Assembly: GCA_910586725.1 (NCBI GenBank)
Contig: CAJUJL010000045.1
Location: 1-22,217 of the forward strand
Origin: an uncultured Lachnospiraceae bacterium
GTDB lineage: Bacteria; Bacillota; Clostridia; Lachnospirales; Lachnospiraceae
Direction: 5' to 3'
Length of the DNA stretch: 22,217 bases
The notes under the pieces were generated by a model. The model was not told the DNA's origin. It searched no databases and was given only the letters and a program-made list of their open reading frames with translations. Numbering within the stretch: the first letter of the stretch is position 1; each line of letters opens with the position of its first letter. Below, piece after piece: positions 1 to 5,692 of the stretch. The position numbers and the translations under genes were made by a program.

Positions 1-2
1 AC

Positions 3-245
3 GCAATCCGTCCATTTGCGGTTGGCCGCAAGAACTGGCTGTTCAGTGATTCTGTAAATGGCGCCAATGCCAGCGCAGTGGTCTACACTATGGTTGAGAT
101 GGCAAAAGCGCATGACCTGAACATTTACGGATATCTGAAATTTCTGCTGGATCATCGTCCAACAAAAGAGATGACCGATGATCAGCTCACAGAGCTTGCA
201 CCCTGGAGTAAAAAACTCCAATCAAAAATCGCATGTGAATTATAG
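3..245 (+). pseudogene. IS66-family transposase, C-terminal 80 codons (cut by window edge)
   Basis: The reading frame is open from the window edge to a TAG at 243-245. It reads AIRPFAVGRKNWLFSDSVNG, then a helix-rich tail ending in KIACEL. The RPFAVGRKNWLFSDS block followed by a NAS.V.YTMVEMAKAH helix is the hallmark of the C-terminal end of IS66-type DDE transposases (TnpC). The later WSKKL segment fits the usual IS66 tail. Only the end is visible, so it cannot be said whether the element to the left is complete. An end-like sequence follows about 60 bp downstream, as expected for the right end of an IS66 element. Family assignment is from memory of the motif. Typed as a fragment because the start lies outside the window. 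Confidence 0.85.
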
Positions 246-259
246 TGAATTACTCCAAC

Positions 260-313
260 TCGCAAAGGGCTGGGGTAATTTTATATCTGACCGCATCATT
301 ATTTGGCGGTTAC
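260..313 (+). mobile_element. Right end of the IS66-like element (putative terminal inverted repeat)
   Basis: About 60 bp after the transposase stop the sequence ends in TTTGGCGGTTAC (302-313). Read on the other strand this is GTAACCGCCAAA, which resembles the GTAA-starting tips of IS66-family inverted repeats. The matching left end is outside the window, so the exact tip and the 8-bp target duplication cannot be verified. The sequence changes character right after 313, into a different decayed ORF, which supports an element boundary here. Confidence 0.5.
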
Positions 314-326
314 AGCATTCCAGATT

Positions 327-650
327 GACTATAATAAGTCTGACGCTAATGAACAAGGTAGGCTTATTTATATTTTCGCTTATATTTGTGCTATGAGTAG
401 AAATATCCCTTTAGTGACTATCACAAATGAATTGGCCGATATTCCATGAACGATACCTACATCGAGACTTATTGATATAATTATTATTCCGCATCAGAAT
501 AAAGAGGAAATTTTAAGGATTTTAAATGCTAAAGGAATAAATAGAGAATCTTTGGATACTGTAGCAAATGCTATGGAATTAACAATGTTTTATCATCCTG
601 ACATTATGATTGCCCGACAGGGGAATGTGTGTTATACACCCTCTAAGGGA
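327..650 (+). pseudogene. Decayed ORF, possibly the C-terminal part of an FRG-domain-like protein
   Basis: One frame reads through this stretch with protein-like composition but has an in-frame TGA at 447-449. Before the stop it reads DYNKSDANEQGRLIYIFAYI and onwards; after it, IDIIIIPHQNKEEILRILNA, then KGINRES. There is no start codon with a ribosome site at the left side, because the frame begins immediately after the IS66 end, so the element may have cut the gene. The IIIP...KEEIL..L...GIN.ES pattern reminds me of the C-terminal part of FRG-domain proteins, but that is a weak memory match. No conserved catalytic motif is visible. The last part overlaps the putative promoter of the small toxin-like gene. 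Confidence 0.35.
610..637 (+). promoter_or_regulatory. Putative promoter of the toxin-like gene
   Basis: A -35-like TTGCCC (610-615) and a -10-like TTATAC (632-637), preceded by TGTG, are separated by 16 bp. Transcription from here would give a leader of about 95 nt before the ATG at 739. The match to consensus is moderate, so this is a candidate only. Confidence 0.35.
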
Positions 651-693
651 AAACCATGGAGCCAAAGGCGGCTTTTACCCCACTTGTTTTTTC

Positions 694-732
694 GGAGGGT
701 ATTACAGTCCTCCAGACGAAAGAAAGGAGGGC
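694..732 (+). promoter_or_regulatory. Leader with two competing hairpins around the toxin ribosome site
   Basis: CCTCC at 709-713 can pair upstream with GGAGG at 694-698, leaving the Shine-Dalgarno free. It can instead pair downstream with the GGAGG of the Shine-Dalgarno itself (726-730). The downstream pairing extends to seven base pairs, GTCCTCC (707-713) with GGAGGGC (726-732), and would block ribosome entry. The two pairings exclude each other. Leaders that occlude the ribosome site are known for type I toxin mRNAs. The pairing is read directly; the function is inferred. Confidence 0.5.
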
Positions 733-738
733 GATATA

Positions 739-834
739 ATGTATGTTACATATCAGGATTTCTTTTTGTTCTGTACGTTCATTGTTGCCCTTAGCAGTCT
801 GTTTTACCAGATTTTTAAGGACAAAAGAAAGTAG
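739..834 (+). CDS. Small hydrophobic peptide, putative holin-like type I toxin (31 aa)
   Basis: The 31-residue peptide starts at ATG 739, eight bases after an AGGAGGG ribosome site (725-731), and stops at TAG 832-834. It reads MYVTYQDFFLFCTFIVALSS, then LFYQIFKDKRK. A short polar N-terminus is followed by a single membrane helix (about residues 7-24) and a basic KDKRK tail. This layout and the MxVTYxDFFLFCTFIVAL pattern match the putative holin-like toxins annotated widely in Firmicutes, which act at the membrane when overproduced. A longer in-frame ORF begins upstream at 610, but the ribosome site fixes the start at 739. The 3' end overlaps a convergent antisense RNA candidate, the usual arrangement of txpA/RatA-type systems. 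Surrounding DNA is degraded mobile DNA, whereas this gene appears intact. Activity as a toxin is inferred. Confidence 0.7.
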   Translation: MYVTYQDFFLFCTFIVALSSLFYQIFKDKRK

Positions 835-930
835 CCGCCACTACTTCCACTAGTGACGGCTGACCTCATATGAGGTAGTAACTGAAACTTTTAAGGGGTA
901 GAGCCGCTTCTATAGCTTTCCCTTTTTTCT
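822..930 (-). ncRNA. Candidate antisense RNA (type I antitoxin) overlapping the toxin 3' end
   Basis: On the minus strand a promoter-like pair, TTGCGC (965-960) and TATATT (942-937) with a 17-bp spacer, would start RNA near 930. Going left it crosses the toxin transcript terminator and ends at the hairpin 861-835 (GCCGTCACTA / TAGTGGCGGC, one mismatch), followed by TACTTTCTTTT. The RNA would be about 105 nt and would overlap the last few toxin codons and the whole 3' untranslated region. This is the topology of txpA/RatA and bsrG/SR4. No expression evidence is available; the call rests on promoter, hairpin and overlap. Confidence 0.5.
893..928 (+). terminator. Terminator of the toxin transcript
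   Basis: AAGGG (893-897) pairs with CCCTT (920-924), with an inner AGC/GCT pairing, and is followed by a run of six T (923-928). The stem is imperfect. It lies just inside the start of the antisense RNA candidate. Confidence 0.5.
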
Positions 931-936
931 GTCTAT

Positions 937-965
937 AATATAGCATATCTGGCAGTGGGGCGCAA
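937..965 (-). promoter_or_regulatory. Putative promoter of the antisense RNA
   Basis: Minus-strand TTGCGC (965-960), a 17-bp spacer, and TATATT (942-937), with an overlapping TATTAT two bases downstream. It faces the toxin gene. Confidence 0.5.
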
Positions 966-1006
966 GTGAAAAAATACGGGTGTATATGTGTTAATTTCTC
1001 CGTATT

Positions 1007-1141
1007 ATGAAGAGATTTTCCTTCCGATTGGAGGAATATGATGAACAGCTTGTACGCTGGCTGGTCGAAAGAGCTACGGTCTACGAAGAAAAGTTTAAAG
1101 TGGAATTTAAATCTGGGATGACAACGGATGTGAAGAGATAA
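1007..1141 (+). pseudogene. C-terminal remnant of a serine (large resolvase-type) recombinase
   Basis: The frame ends at TAA 1139-1141 and reads RFSFRLEEYDEQLVRWLVER, then ATVYEEKFKVEFKSGMTTDV. The sequence YDEQLV..LVE..TVYEEKF.VEFKSG is the typical last strand-and-helix segment of serine recombinases of the large-resolvase type carried by conjugative elements of Clostridia. Only about 44 codons remain; the catalytic serine, core and zinc-ribbon parts are missing. An in-frame ATG at 1007 has no ribosome site and is probably an internal methionine. A strong terminator follows at 1162-1191, so this is the original 3' end of the gene. The fragment suggests that an integrative element was once here and lost its body. 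Confidence 0.65.
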
Positions 1142-1161
1142 ATATTACGAGAAAGTATATC

Positions 1162-1191
1162 AGCGTCTTGTAGAAATACAGGGCGCTTTTT
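1162..1191 (+). terminator. Rho-independent terminator after the recombinase remnant
   Basis: AGCGTCTTGTA (1162-1172) and TACAGGGCGCT (1177-1187) form an 11-bp stem, counting G-U pairs, around a GAAA loop. TTTTT follows directly. Confidence 0.8.
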
Positions 1192-1210
1192 AAATTTTTA
1201 CAAAAGCATA

Positions 1211-1239
1211 TTGAGTTTATCAACCAGACGGTTTGTAAT
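1211..1239 (+). promoter_or_regulatory. Putative promoter of the XRE-type remnant
   Basis: TTGAGT (1211-1216), a 17-bp spacer and TGTAAT (1234-1239). It lies 25 bp before the gene start and downstream of the recombinase terminator. Confidence 0.5.
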
Positions 1240-1264
1240 AGCAGTATATTAGTGGAGGTATATC

Positions 1265-1464
1265 ATGACAACATCGGATATGATAAGAGAGTTGTGTGAG
1301 AAAATGAATATCAGTCTGGTAGAGCTTTGTAGGCGTATCGGGCAGACTCCGAAAAACCTCGGACATTTGATGCAATTGCAGAAGTTTATAGGCGCAATGA
1401 GCAACAATTTAGAATGGATCGGATTTGTAGTCTTATTATAAGTAAAGATAAAAAATGCGATTGA
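1265..1464 (+). pseudogene. Frameshifted small XRE-type helix-turn-helix protein
   Basis: ATG 1265 follows a GGAGGT ribosome site and opens MTTSDMIRELCEKMNISLVE, then LCRRIGQTP. This is the first half of the small Cro/C1-type helix-turn-helix proteins common in conjugative elements of Clostridia, including the recognition-helix region LCRRIGQTP. After that the frame loses similarity and stops at 1439-1441. In the next frame, from about 1363, TFDAIAEVYRRNEQQFRMD looks like the missing C-terminal part (a TFD.IA....FEQ.F pattern), ending at TGA 1462-1464. A small deletion or frameshift near 1350-1363 is therefore the best explanation. The 58-residue product of the first frame could still be made, since promoter and ribosome site are intact. 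Confidence 0.55.
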
Positions 1465-1508
1465 AGAGATTTATTTTTTGTATACGAGATTATATTCATG
1501 AATTATAA

Positions 1509-1850
1509 AGCCGTCATAATATTAGCGAAAATTTTGGAGTTTTTGGATTGCGCAGGAGCGGAAAAACATCGGTTCTTCAAGCTGTTGAAAGAGCAGCAAA
1601 GTTAATTAATACGGTATGTGTTTTTTAGACTGTCAAGATTCGTATCATTTTTGCTGGTACAACTCCTTCAGAAATCGAGCAAATATCAATTGCCGGTCAT
1701 GATAATCCATTATACAATCAGTTCAAGGCAGACAATTATTGCCGATTTATTATGGGAGGGCTTATTGATTATTATCCAGTAAAATATAAATTCCTTGAGC
1801 AATTAGCATTAGGAAATATAAATGATTTCAGATGTAAGCGCCATACATAA
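1509..1850 (+). pseudogene. Broken P-loop ATPase fragment
   Basis: One frame reads through with a single internal TAG at 1626-1628. The first part is ISENFGVFGLRRSGKTSVLQ, whose GLRRSGKTS is a Walker A motif, then AVERAAKLIN. After the stop it resumes as IIFAGTTPSEIEQISIAGHD, then NPLYNQF, which resembles the sensor region of AAA/STAND-type ATPases. The distance between the two parts is too short for a complete ATPase core, so an internal deletion is likely besides the stop codon. No start codon with a ribosome site is present. It belongs to the block of decayed accessory genes and its original role is unknown. Confidence 0.5.
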
Positions 1851-1979
1851 GGTGGTTTTCATATCTATATCTTAAGAGAAAAACTGCCCTATGCAAAAAC
1901 TTCTTTTTATTCAGGTGAGTATTTATAATAGAGAAACGTTATTTAAATATTAAAAGCTACTGCTATTTGGGAGGAGAAC

Positions 1980-2142
1980 ATGCATAGACGTTAATTTTCA
2001 GGATGAAACGGTTTGGCTTACGCAGACTGTTTTGATAAAGTATGATGCGGCATCTTTGGCTGAAAGAACAATTAATCCATCGACAAAATCTGTTTTACTT
2101 GCCGAGGAAAAAATATTATATATTCAAGAGAATACAGGGTAA
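1980..2142 (+). pseudogene. Frameshifted RhuM-like gene start
   Basis: A good ribosome site (GGGAGGAG, 1969-1976) precedes ATG 1980, but this frame ends after four codons at TAA. In another frame the sequence reads IDVNFQDETVWLTQTVLIKY and then runs to a TAA at 2140-2142. The V.F.DETVWLTQ motif is the typical N-terminal strand of RhuM/virulence-type proteins found in accessory islands. What follows (AERTINPSTKSVLLAEEKIL) does not match that family in my reading, so two fragments may be joined here. A one-base frameshift just after the start codon would explain the loss of the frame. Function unknown. Confidence 0.35.
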
Positions 2143-2493
2143 ATTTCCTGATCCACTTTGAAAACGGCAGGGGAATTTATACGCATTCACATCTTGCGTG
2201 ACAGATAAATTTCTGTTATAATTGTATCGGATTTTTCTGTAAATTTTTTGAAAAGAAGATTGTTAAGCATGAGAAAGTGTGTCATCCTAAAACAGGCAGA
2301 GCGGCGTTATAACTATTTAGTCTCGCAGTTTTGTCATTTTCAATTTTATACGGTCGAGACTGGCGTTCTTCTGTCCGCAGGAACCTGCGCGGCTGAGAGC
2401 GTTTTTTGTTGTGATATGGCAGGACAACCGCCCTTTGGGAAAATTGTTCTGAAATGGATGGCGAAAGATAATCTCAATTAGGAGCGTGGAGCT
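2143..2493 (+). other. Non-coding stretch before the PH-like gene
   Basis: About 350 bp without a credible gene. An ORF at 2248-2481 starts at TTG without a ribosome site and gives a Cys/Phe-rich sequence with no recognisable family; I do not accept it as a gene. The stretch contains a good promoter at 2194-2222, so it is probably a long leader or the remains of a lost gene. G+C rises after about 2340, which may mark the join between the mobile debris and older sequence. Confidence 0.4.
2194..2222 (+). promoter_or_regulatory. Promoter upstream of the PH-like gene
   Basis: TTGCGT (2194-2199), a 17-bp spacer and a consensus TATAAT (2217-2222). It lies 270 bp before the first credible start codon at 2494. 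Confidence 0.6.
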
Positions 2494-2820
2494 ATGGCGA
2501 AATTTCAACTGAACCCCGGCGAAACACTGATCGGCAGCGGGATGATGTCCCTTTATCTCAAGCAGGGTTTGACGAAGAAGCCGTTCCAGGGCAACATTTA
2601 TATCACCGACCAGCGGGCATGTTTCAAAATCAGTATGATGCCCGGTGCGTTGGATATGGATTTGCCGTTGGAAAACATCAAAGGTTTTTCGGTGAGCGGC
2701 GTGGCGATATTCACTCAGGTAACAATCCACAGCCGGACTGGAAAACCCTATTCTTTTACGGGCTTTCCTGCAAAAAAACTGCAAGGCTGGCTGGCGCAGT
2801 TAGGCGTTCGGAAATTATAA
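2494..2820 (+). CDS. Small PH/GRAM-like domain protein (108 aa)
   Basis: A 108-residue cytoplasmic protein without signal peptide or membrane helix. It begins MAKFQLNPGETLIGSGMMSL, continues with a strand-rich core (NIYITDQRACFKISM, LPLENIKGFSVSGVAIFTQV, VTIHSRTGKPYSFTGF) and ends in a helix (KKLQGWLAQLGVRKL). The pattern GE.l...g...........G.iyiTd.R..F....., followed by an I.GF. strand and a terminal amphipathic helix, is that of bacterial PH-like/GRAM domains. These small proteins have no known enzymatic role and may bind lipids or proteins. The start has a GGAG sequence upstream, but the spacing is not ideal. It stands alone, with a promoter far upstream and a terminator-like hairpin at 2981-3023. 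The precise function cannot be given. Confidence 0.7.
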   Translation: MAKFQLNPGETLIGSGMMSLYLKQGLTKKPFQGNIYITDQRACFKISMMPGALDMDLPLENIKGFSVSGVAIFTQVTIHSRTGKPYSFTGFPAKKLQGWLAQLGVRKL

Positions 2821-2980
2821 CGTGGGAGCGGTGAACCGAAAAAGAGCTCGTTTTCCCTATTCGCTATTCTGCGGAATGCAATATGCGCCGCCTTTGTTTT
2901 CTTAGCGTTGATGGACACGGAGTACAACTGATTGTGCTGGCAGATGCCTATTAACGCACACCAAACGAAAACGAATACCA

Positions 2981-3023
2981 AACGACGGTTTTGAAACAAC
3001 AGATTTCAAGACGGCCGTTTTTT
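2981..3023 (+). terminator. Terminator-like hairpin downstream of the PH-like gene
   Basis: TTTTGAAA (2989-2996) and TTTCAAGA (3004-3011) form the inner stem, with AACG and CGTT outside it, followed by a run of T. The stem is interrupted. It lies 160 bp after the gene stop, in otherwise featureless sequence. Confidence 0.45.
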
Positions 3024-3089
3024 ATGATTGAAATGGTGGAAATAGGAGGTTACTACTGCTTCATTCACTTTTCAAAGCGGCCATGCTTA

Positions 3090-3118
3090 TTGACAAAGTA
3101 AAAAAATAACAATATATT
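3090..3118 (+). promoter_or_regulatory. Promoter of the large surface protein gene
   Basis: A perfect TTGACA (3090-3095), a 17-bp spacer and TATATT (3113-3118). The expected RNA start is near 3125. This places the ATG at 3138 almost at the 5' end of the RNA and favours the later TTG start at 3177. Confidence 0.75.
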
Positions 3119-3176
3119 TACATGGGGAGCGCTGTAAATGAAATTTTTCCCCAATATAAAATCAGGAGGTAAAAAA

Positions 3177-5546
3177 TTGAAAAAACTAATTCTTTCAGTT
3201 GCTTTGGCGCTTTGCATATGCATTACATCCCAATCAGCGGCATATGCATGGCAGGAAGACCCGTTGATGCAAGCCGATGTTCTTACGGAAGAATCCGCGG
3301 TTAGGCTTGCTGCCAGTGACAGTGAGATCCCTACGCCGACGCAGGTTTATGAGGCTATGATCGCACTGAAGGACACTGAAGAGTATAAAGAGGGAACGCC
3401 CTGGACAAACGACGAGCCTTATTCGGGCAGCAACGGATATTATTGGAAGGGCGGTCTTTTGGATGGAAAAAGGATCTGCGCCGTAGGCTGCGTAGCCTTT
3501 GCTTTTATACTTAGCGATGAGGCATTTGGCGATTTGCCATCCAGAATGTATGCAAAAGGTCAATTTGAATATGAGGATATAAAAGCCGGAGATATTCTAA
3601 GGTTAAACGATGATTTTCATACTGCTATTGTCCTTGAGGTAACCGACATGGCCGTAAAGCTTGCCGAGGGAAATGTCAGTACCGGGGATCATAAAGGCAA
3701 GGTACATTGGGGACGGGTAATAACGAAAGAAGAGGTAATGCAAACTACCAGTCACTACATTACCCGTTATCCGGACGGCTATACTCCGGATGATCCGGAC
3801 GCAAACAAAATAATTGCAGAAGGAACGCTGGATGGCGGACTTACATGGAAATTGACCAAAGCCGGAATACTGACCATCTCTGGTAAGGGAGCTATGCCGG
3901 ATTGGGGAACGGTTGCAGATCAGCCATGGAGCCAAAATGATAACGGCGGTAAAATTCGCAAAATTGTTATTGAAGAGGGCGTTACCAGTATCGGGTCCTG
4001 TGCTTTTTGGAACTGCGGGGTTCTTGGCGTGGAAATCTCATCCAGCGTAACGTCAATTGGAAATAGCGCATTTCGTGGTTCTTCGATTGCTTCCGTAACT
4101 GTTCCGGCAAATGTAGAAAGAATTGGAGACAGCGCATTTCGTGAGTGCAAAAATCTTGCCTCGGTTACCGTTTCCGAAGGGCTGGAAACAATTGGGCAAA
4201 ATGCTTTTCGTTCCTGCACGAGCTTAAGATCTGTAGAGCTGCCCGCCAGTATTGAAGAAGTGGGCAATGCCGCATTTATTCAATGCCAGGGCATGACAAG
4301 CGTAAAATTTGCCCCTGGCAGTAAGCGGGTGATTTTGGGCGAAGATATGTTCGCGCAATGTTACTATCTGATGAGTGTGCAGCTTCCCAAAAGCATAAAT
4401 GCTATTCGTAAGGGTATGTTTCAGAGTTGTATAAGTCTTGCAGGCCTGGAAATTCCACAGGGTGCGGAAAGTATAGAAACAATGGCATTTGCGTCCTGTT
4501 CCTCTTTTACTACGGTAATCATTCCGGATAGTGTAACATCAATTGAGAGCGCTTCATTTTCCGCGTGTCGTTTGTCAAAGGTGTATTATACTGGTACCCA
4601 GGAACAGTGGAACAGCATATTTAAGTCAGGGGATGTCACAGCTGCAATGGCAAATGCAGAGATGTGCTATAACTTTGTACCACCCACCGGTTCCGATCCC
4701 GGAGACGGAGAAAATCCAGGCGGCGGAGATAACCCAGGAGGCGGCGACAATCCGGGCGGTGGCGACAATCCGGGCGGTGGAGATAACCCAGGAGGCGGCG
4801 ACAATCCGGGCGGTGGCGACAATCCGGGCGGTGGAGATAACCCAGGAGGCGGCGACAATCCGGGCGGTGGAAATAACCCCGGCGGTGGAGATAACCCAGG
4901 CGGCGTCGACAACCCAGGCGGCGGCAACAACCCGGGAGAAAACGAAAATCCGGGAGACGGCAGTAATCCGGGGACCGGGAACAACCCGGGAGGATCAGGA
5001 AAACCGGGAAGTGGTGAAAATCAGACGCAAGACCAGAAACCGCTTGAAAAAGACCAGATGTTTACGGTGGACGGATTTACTTATAAAGTAACAAAAGCAG
5101 ACGAAGAAGTGGAAGTGACCAAGGTGCAATCTGCGGCAACGAAAGTTACGATCGATACGGTTACAGGCACGGACAGCGTGAAGTACAAAGTGACTTCGAT
5201 TGGAGTAGGCGCAATGAAGAACAATAAGAAGATCACCGGCCTGTCCATTGGAGAGCATGTAAAAACAATCGGAGCAAATGCATTCGCAGGATGTACGAAG
5301 TTAAAAAGAGTCACGATTGGCAAAAAGTCGAAATCAAGTCTGACAACAATCGGAAAAGGCGCATTCAAAGGATGCAGAAAACTTAGCAAAGTAACGATTA
5401 AGTCAACCAAACTCAAAGATGCGGGAAAACAGGCGTTCAAGGGCGCAAAATCCGGTCTGAAGGTGAAAGCGCCAGCCAAGAAGCTGAAGAAATACAAGAA
5501 GATTTTAAAAAAAGCCGGATTAAAAGAGAAACAGGTAATAAAATAA
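3177..5546 (+). CDS. Secreted BspA-type leucine-rich repeat protein with cysteine-peptidase-like domain
   Basis: I chose TTG 3177 (789 aa) because a perfect AGGAGGT lies six bases upstream; the alternative ATG 3138 adds 13 residues and sits too close to the promoter. Domain order: signal peptide (residues 1-24, ending SAAYA); a CHAP/NlpC-like domain (about 53-195) with candidate catalytic Cys105 (GCVAFAF), His148 (FHTAIV) and the AEGN segment; BspA-type leucine-rich repeats (about 225-500) with the typical TSIGNSAFRG and TIGQNAFRSC units; a Gly-Pro linker of GGGDNP repeats (about 510-640); and a C-terminal domain with two more repeats, ending in a Lys-rich tail. No LPXTG sorting signal or wall-binding repeats are seen. 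It probably acts outside the cell, bound by its basic tail or freely secreted. BspA repeats mediate binding to host or bacterial surfaces in other species. The enzyme role is inferred. Confidence 0.85.
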   Translation: MKKLILSVALALCICITSQSAAYAWQEDPLMQADVLTEESAVRLAASDSEIPTPTQVYEAMIALKDTEEYKEGTPWTNDEPYSGSNGYYWKGGLLDGKRICAVGCVAFAFILSDEAFGDLPSRMYAKGQFEYEDIKAGDILRLNDDFHTAIVLEVTDMAVKLAEGNVSTGDHKGKVHWGRVITKEEVMQTTSHYITRYPDGYTPDDPDANKIIAEGTLDGGLTWKLTKAGILTISGKGAMPDWGTVADQPWSQNDNGGKIRKIVIEEGVTSIGSCAFWNCGVLGVEISSSVTSIGNSAFRGSSIASVTVPANVERIGDSAFRECKNLASVTVSEGLETIGQNAFRSCTSLRSVELPASIEEVGNAAFIQCQGMTSVKFAPGSKRVILGEDMFAQCYYLMSVQLPKSINAIRKGMFQSCISLAGLEIPQGAESIETMAFASCSSFTTVIIPDSVTSIESASFSACRLSKVYYTGTQEQWNSIFKSGDVTAAMANAEMCYNFVPPTGSDPGDGENPGGGDNPGGGDNPGGGDNPGGGDNPGGGDNPGGGDNPGGGDNPGGGDNPGGGNNPGGGDNPGGVDNPGGGNNPGENENPGDGSNPGTGNNPGGSGKPGSGENQTQDQKPLEKDQMFTVDGFTYKVTKADEEVEVTKVQSAATKVTIDTVTGTDSVKYKVTSIGVGAMKNNKKITGLSIGEHVKTIGANAFAGCTKLKRVTIGKKSKSSLTTIGKGAFKGCRKLSKVTIKSTKLKDAGKQAFKGAKSGLKVKAPAKKLKKYKKILKKAGLKEKQVIK
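4713..4990 (+). repeat. Tandem repeat coding for GGGDNP units, with a 54-bp higher-order unit
   Basis: The basic unit is 18 bp (Gly-Gly-Gly-Asp-Asn-Pro). Three slightly different 18-bp versions form a 54-bp unit. It occurs twice without any change at 4737-4790 and 4791-4844, and a third copy starts at 4845 and diverges after about 27 bp. Outer units vary (GENENP, GDGSNP, GTGNNP). The identity of the two 54-bp copies, including synonymous positions, points to recent slippage or unequal recombination, so length variation between strains is likely. Confidence 0.9.
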
Positions 5547-5594
5547 TTGTTTGCTGTAAGGAATAAACGGCGCTGAAACAGAAAAGCAAAAGCT

Positions 5595-5638
5595 GGGATG
5601 GCAGGAAGTTTTTATAGCTTCTGCCATCCCGGTTTTTT
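5595..5638 (+). terminator. Strong terminator of the surface protein gene, possibly bidirectional
   Basis: GGGATGGCAG-G-AAG (5595-5608) pairs with CTTCTGCCATCCC (5618-5630), with one bulged G, and is followed by GGTTTTTT. On the minus strand the same hairpin is followed by a T-rich stretch, so it may also stop transcription of the ABC transporter genes coming from the right. Confidence 0.85.
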
Positions 5639-5692
5639 GCCGGGCGTCTGCCAGACATTTTACAGATCTGCACCCAAAGGGTTTGGTCGTAT

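Noticed and set aside
1..313. A complete IS66 element
   Set aside because: Only the last 80 transposase codons and the right end are within the window; nothing can be said about its other genes.
2248..2481. Plus-strand 77-codon ORF before the PH-like gene
   Set aside because: TTG start without a ribosome site and an unusual Cys/Phe-rich composition with no recognisable pattern, although a good promoter lies upstream.
4713..4990. CRISPR-like array
   Set aside because: The repeats are contiguous without unique spacers and translate to GGGDNP units in frame.
4543..5091. Long open frames on both strands through the Gly-Pro repeat region of the surface protein
   Set aside because: They are by-products of the 18-bp repeat, which keeps all phases free of stops. 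They have simple repetitive composition and no ribosome sites, and the real frame has signal peptide and domains.
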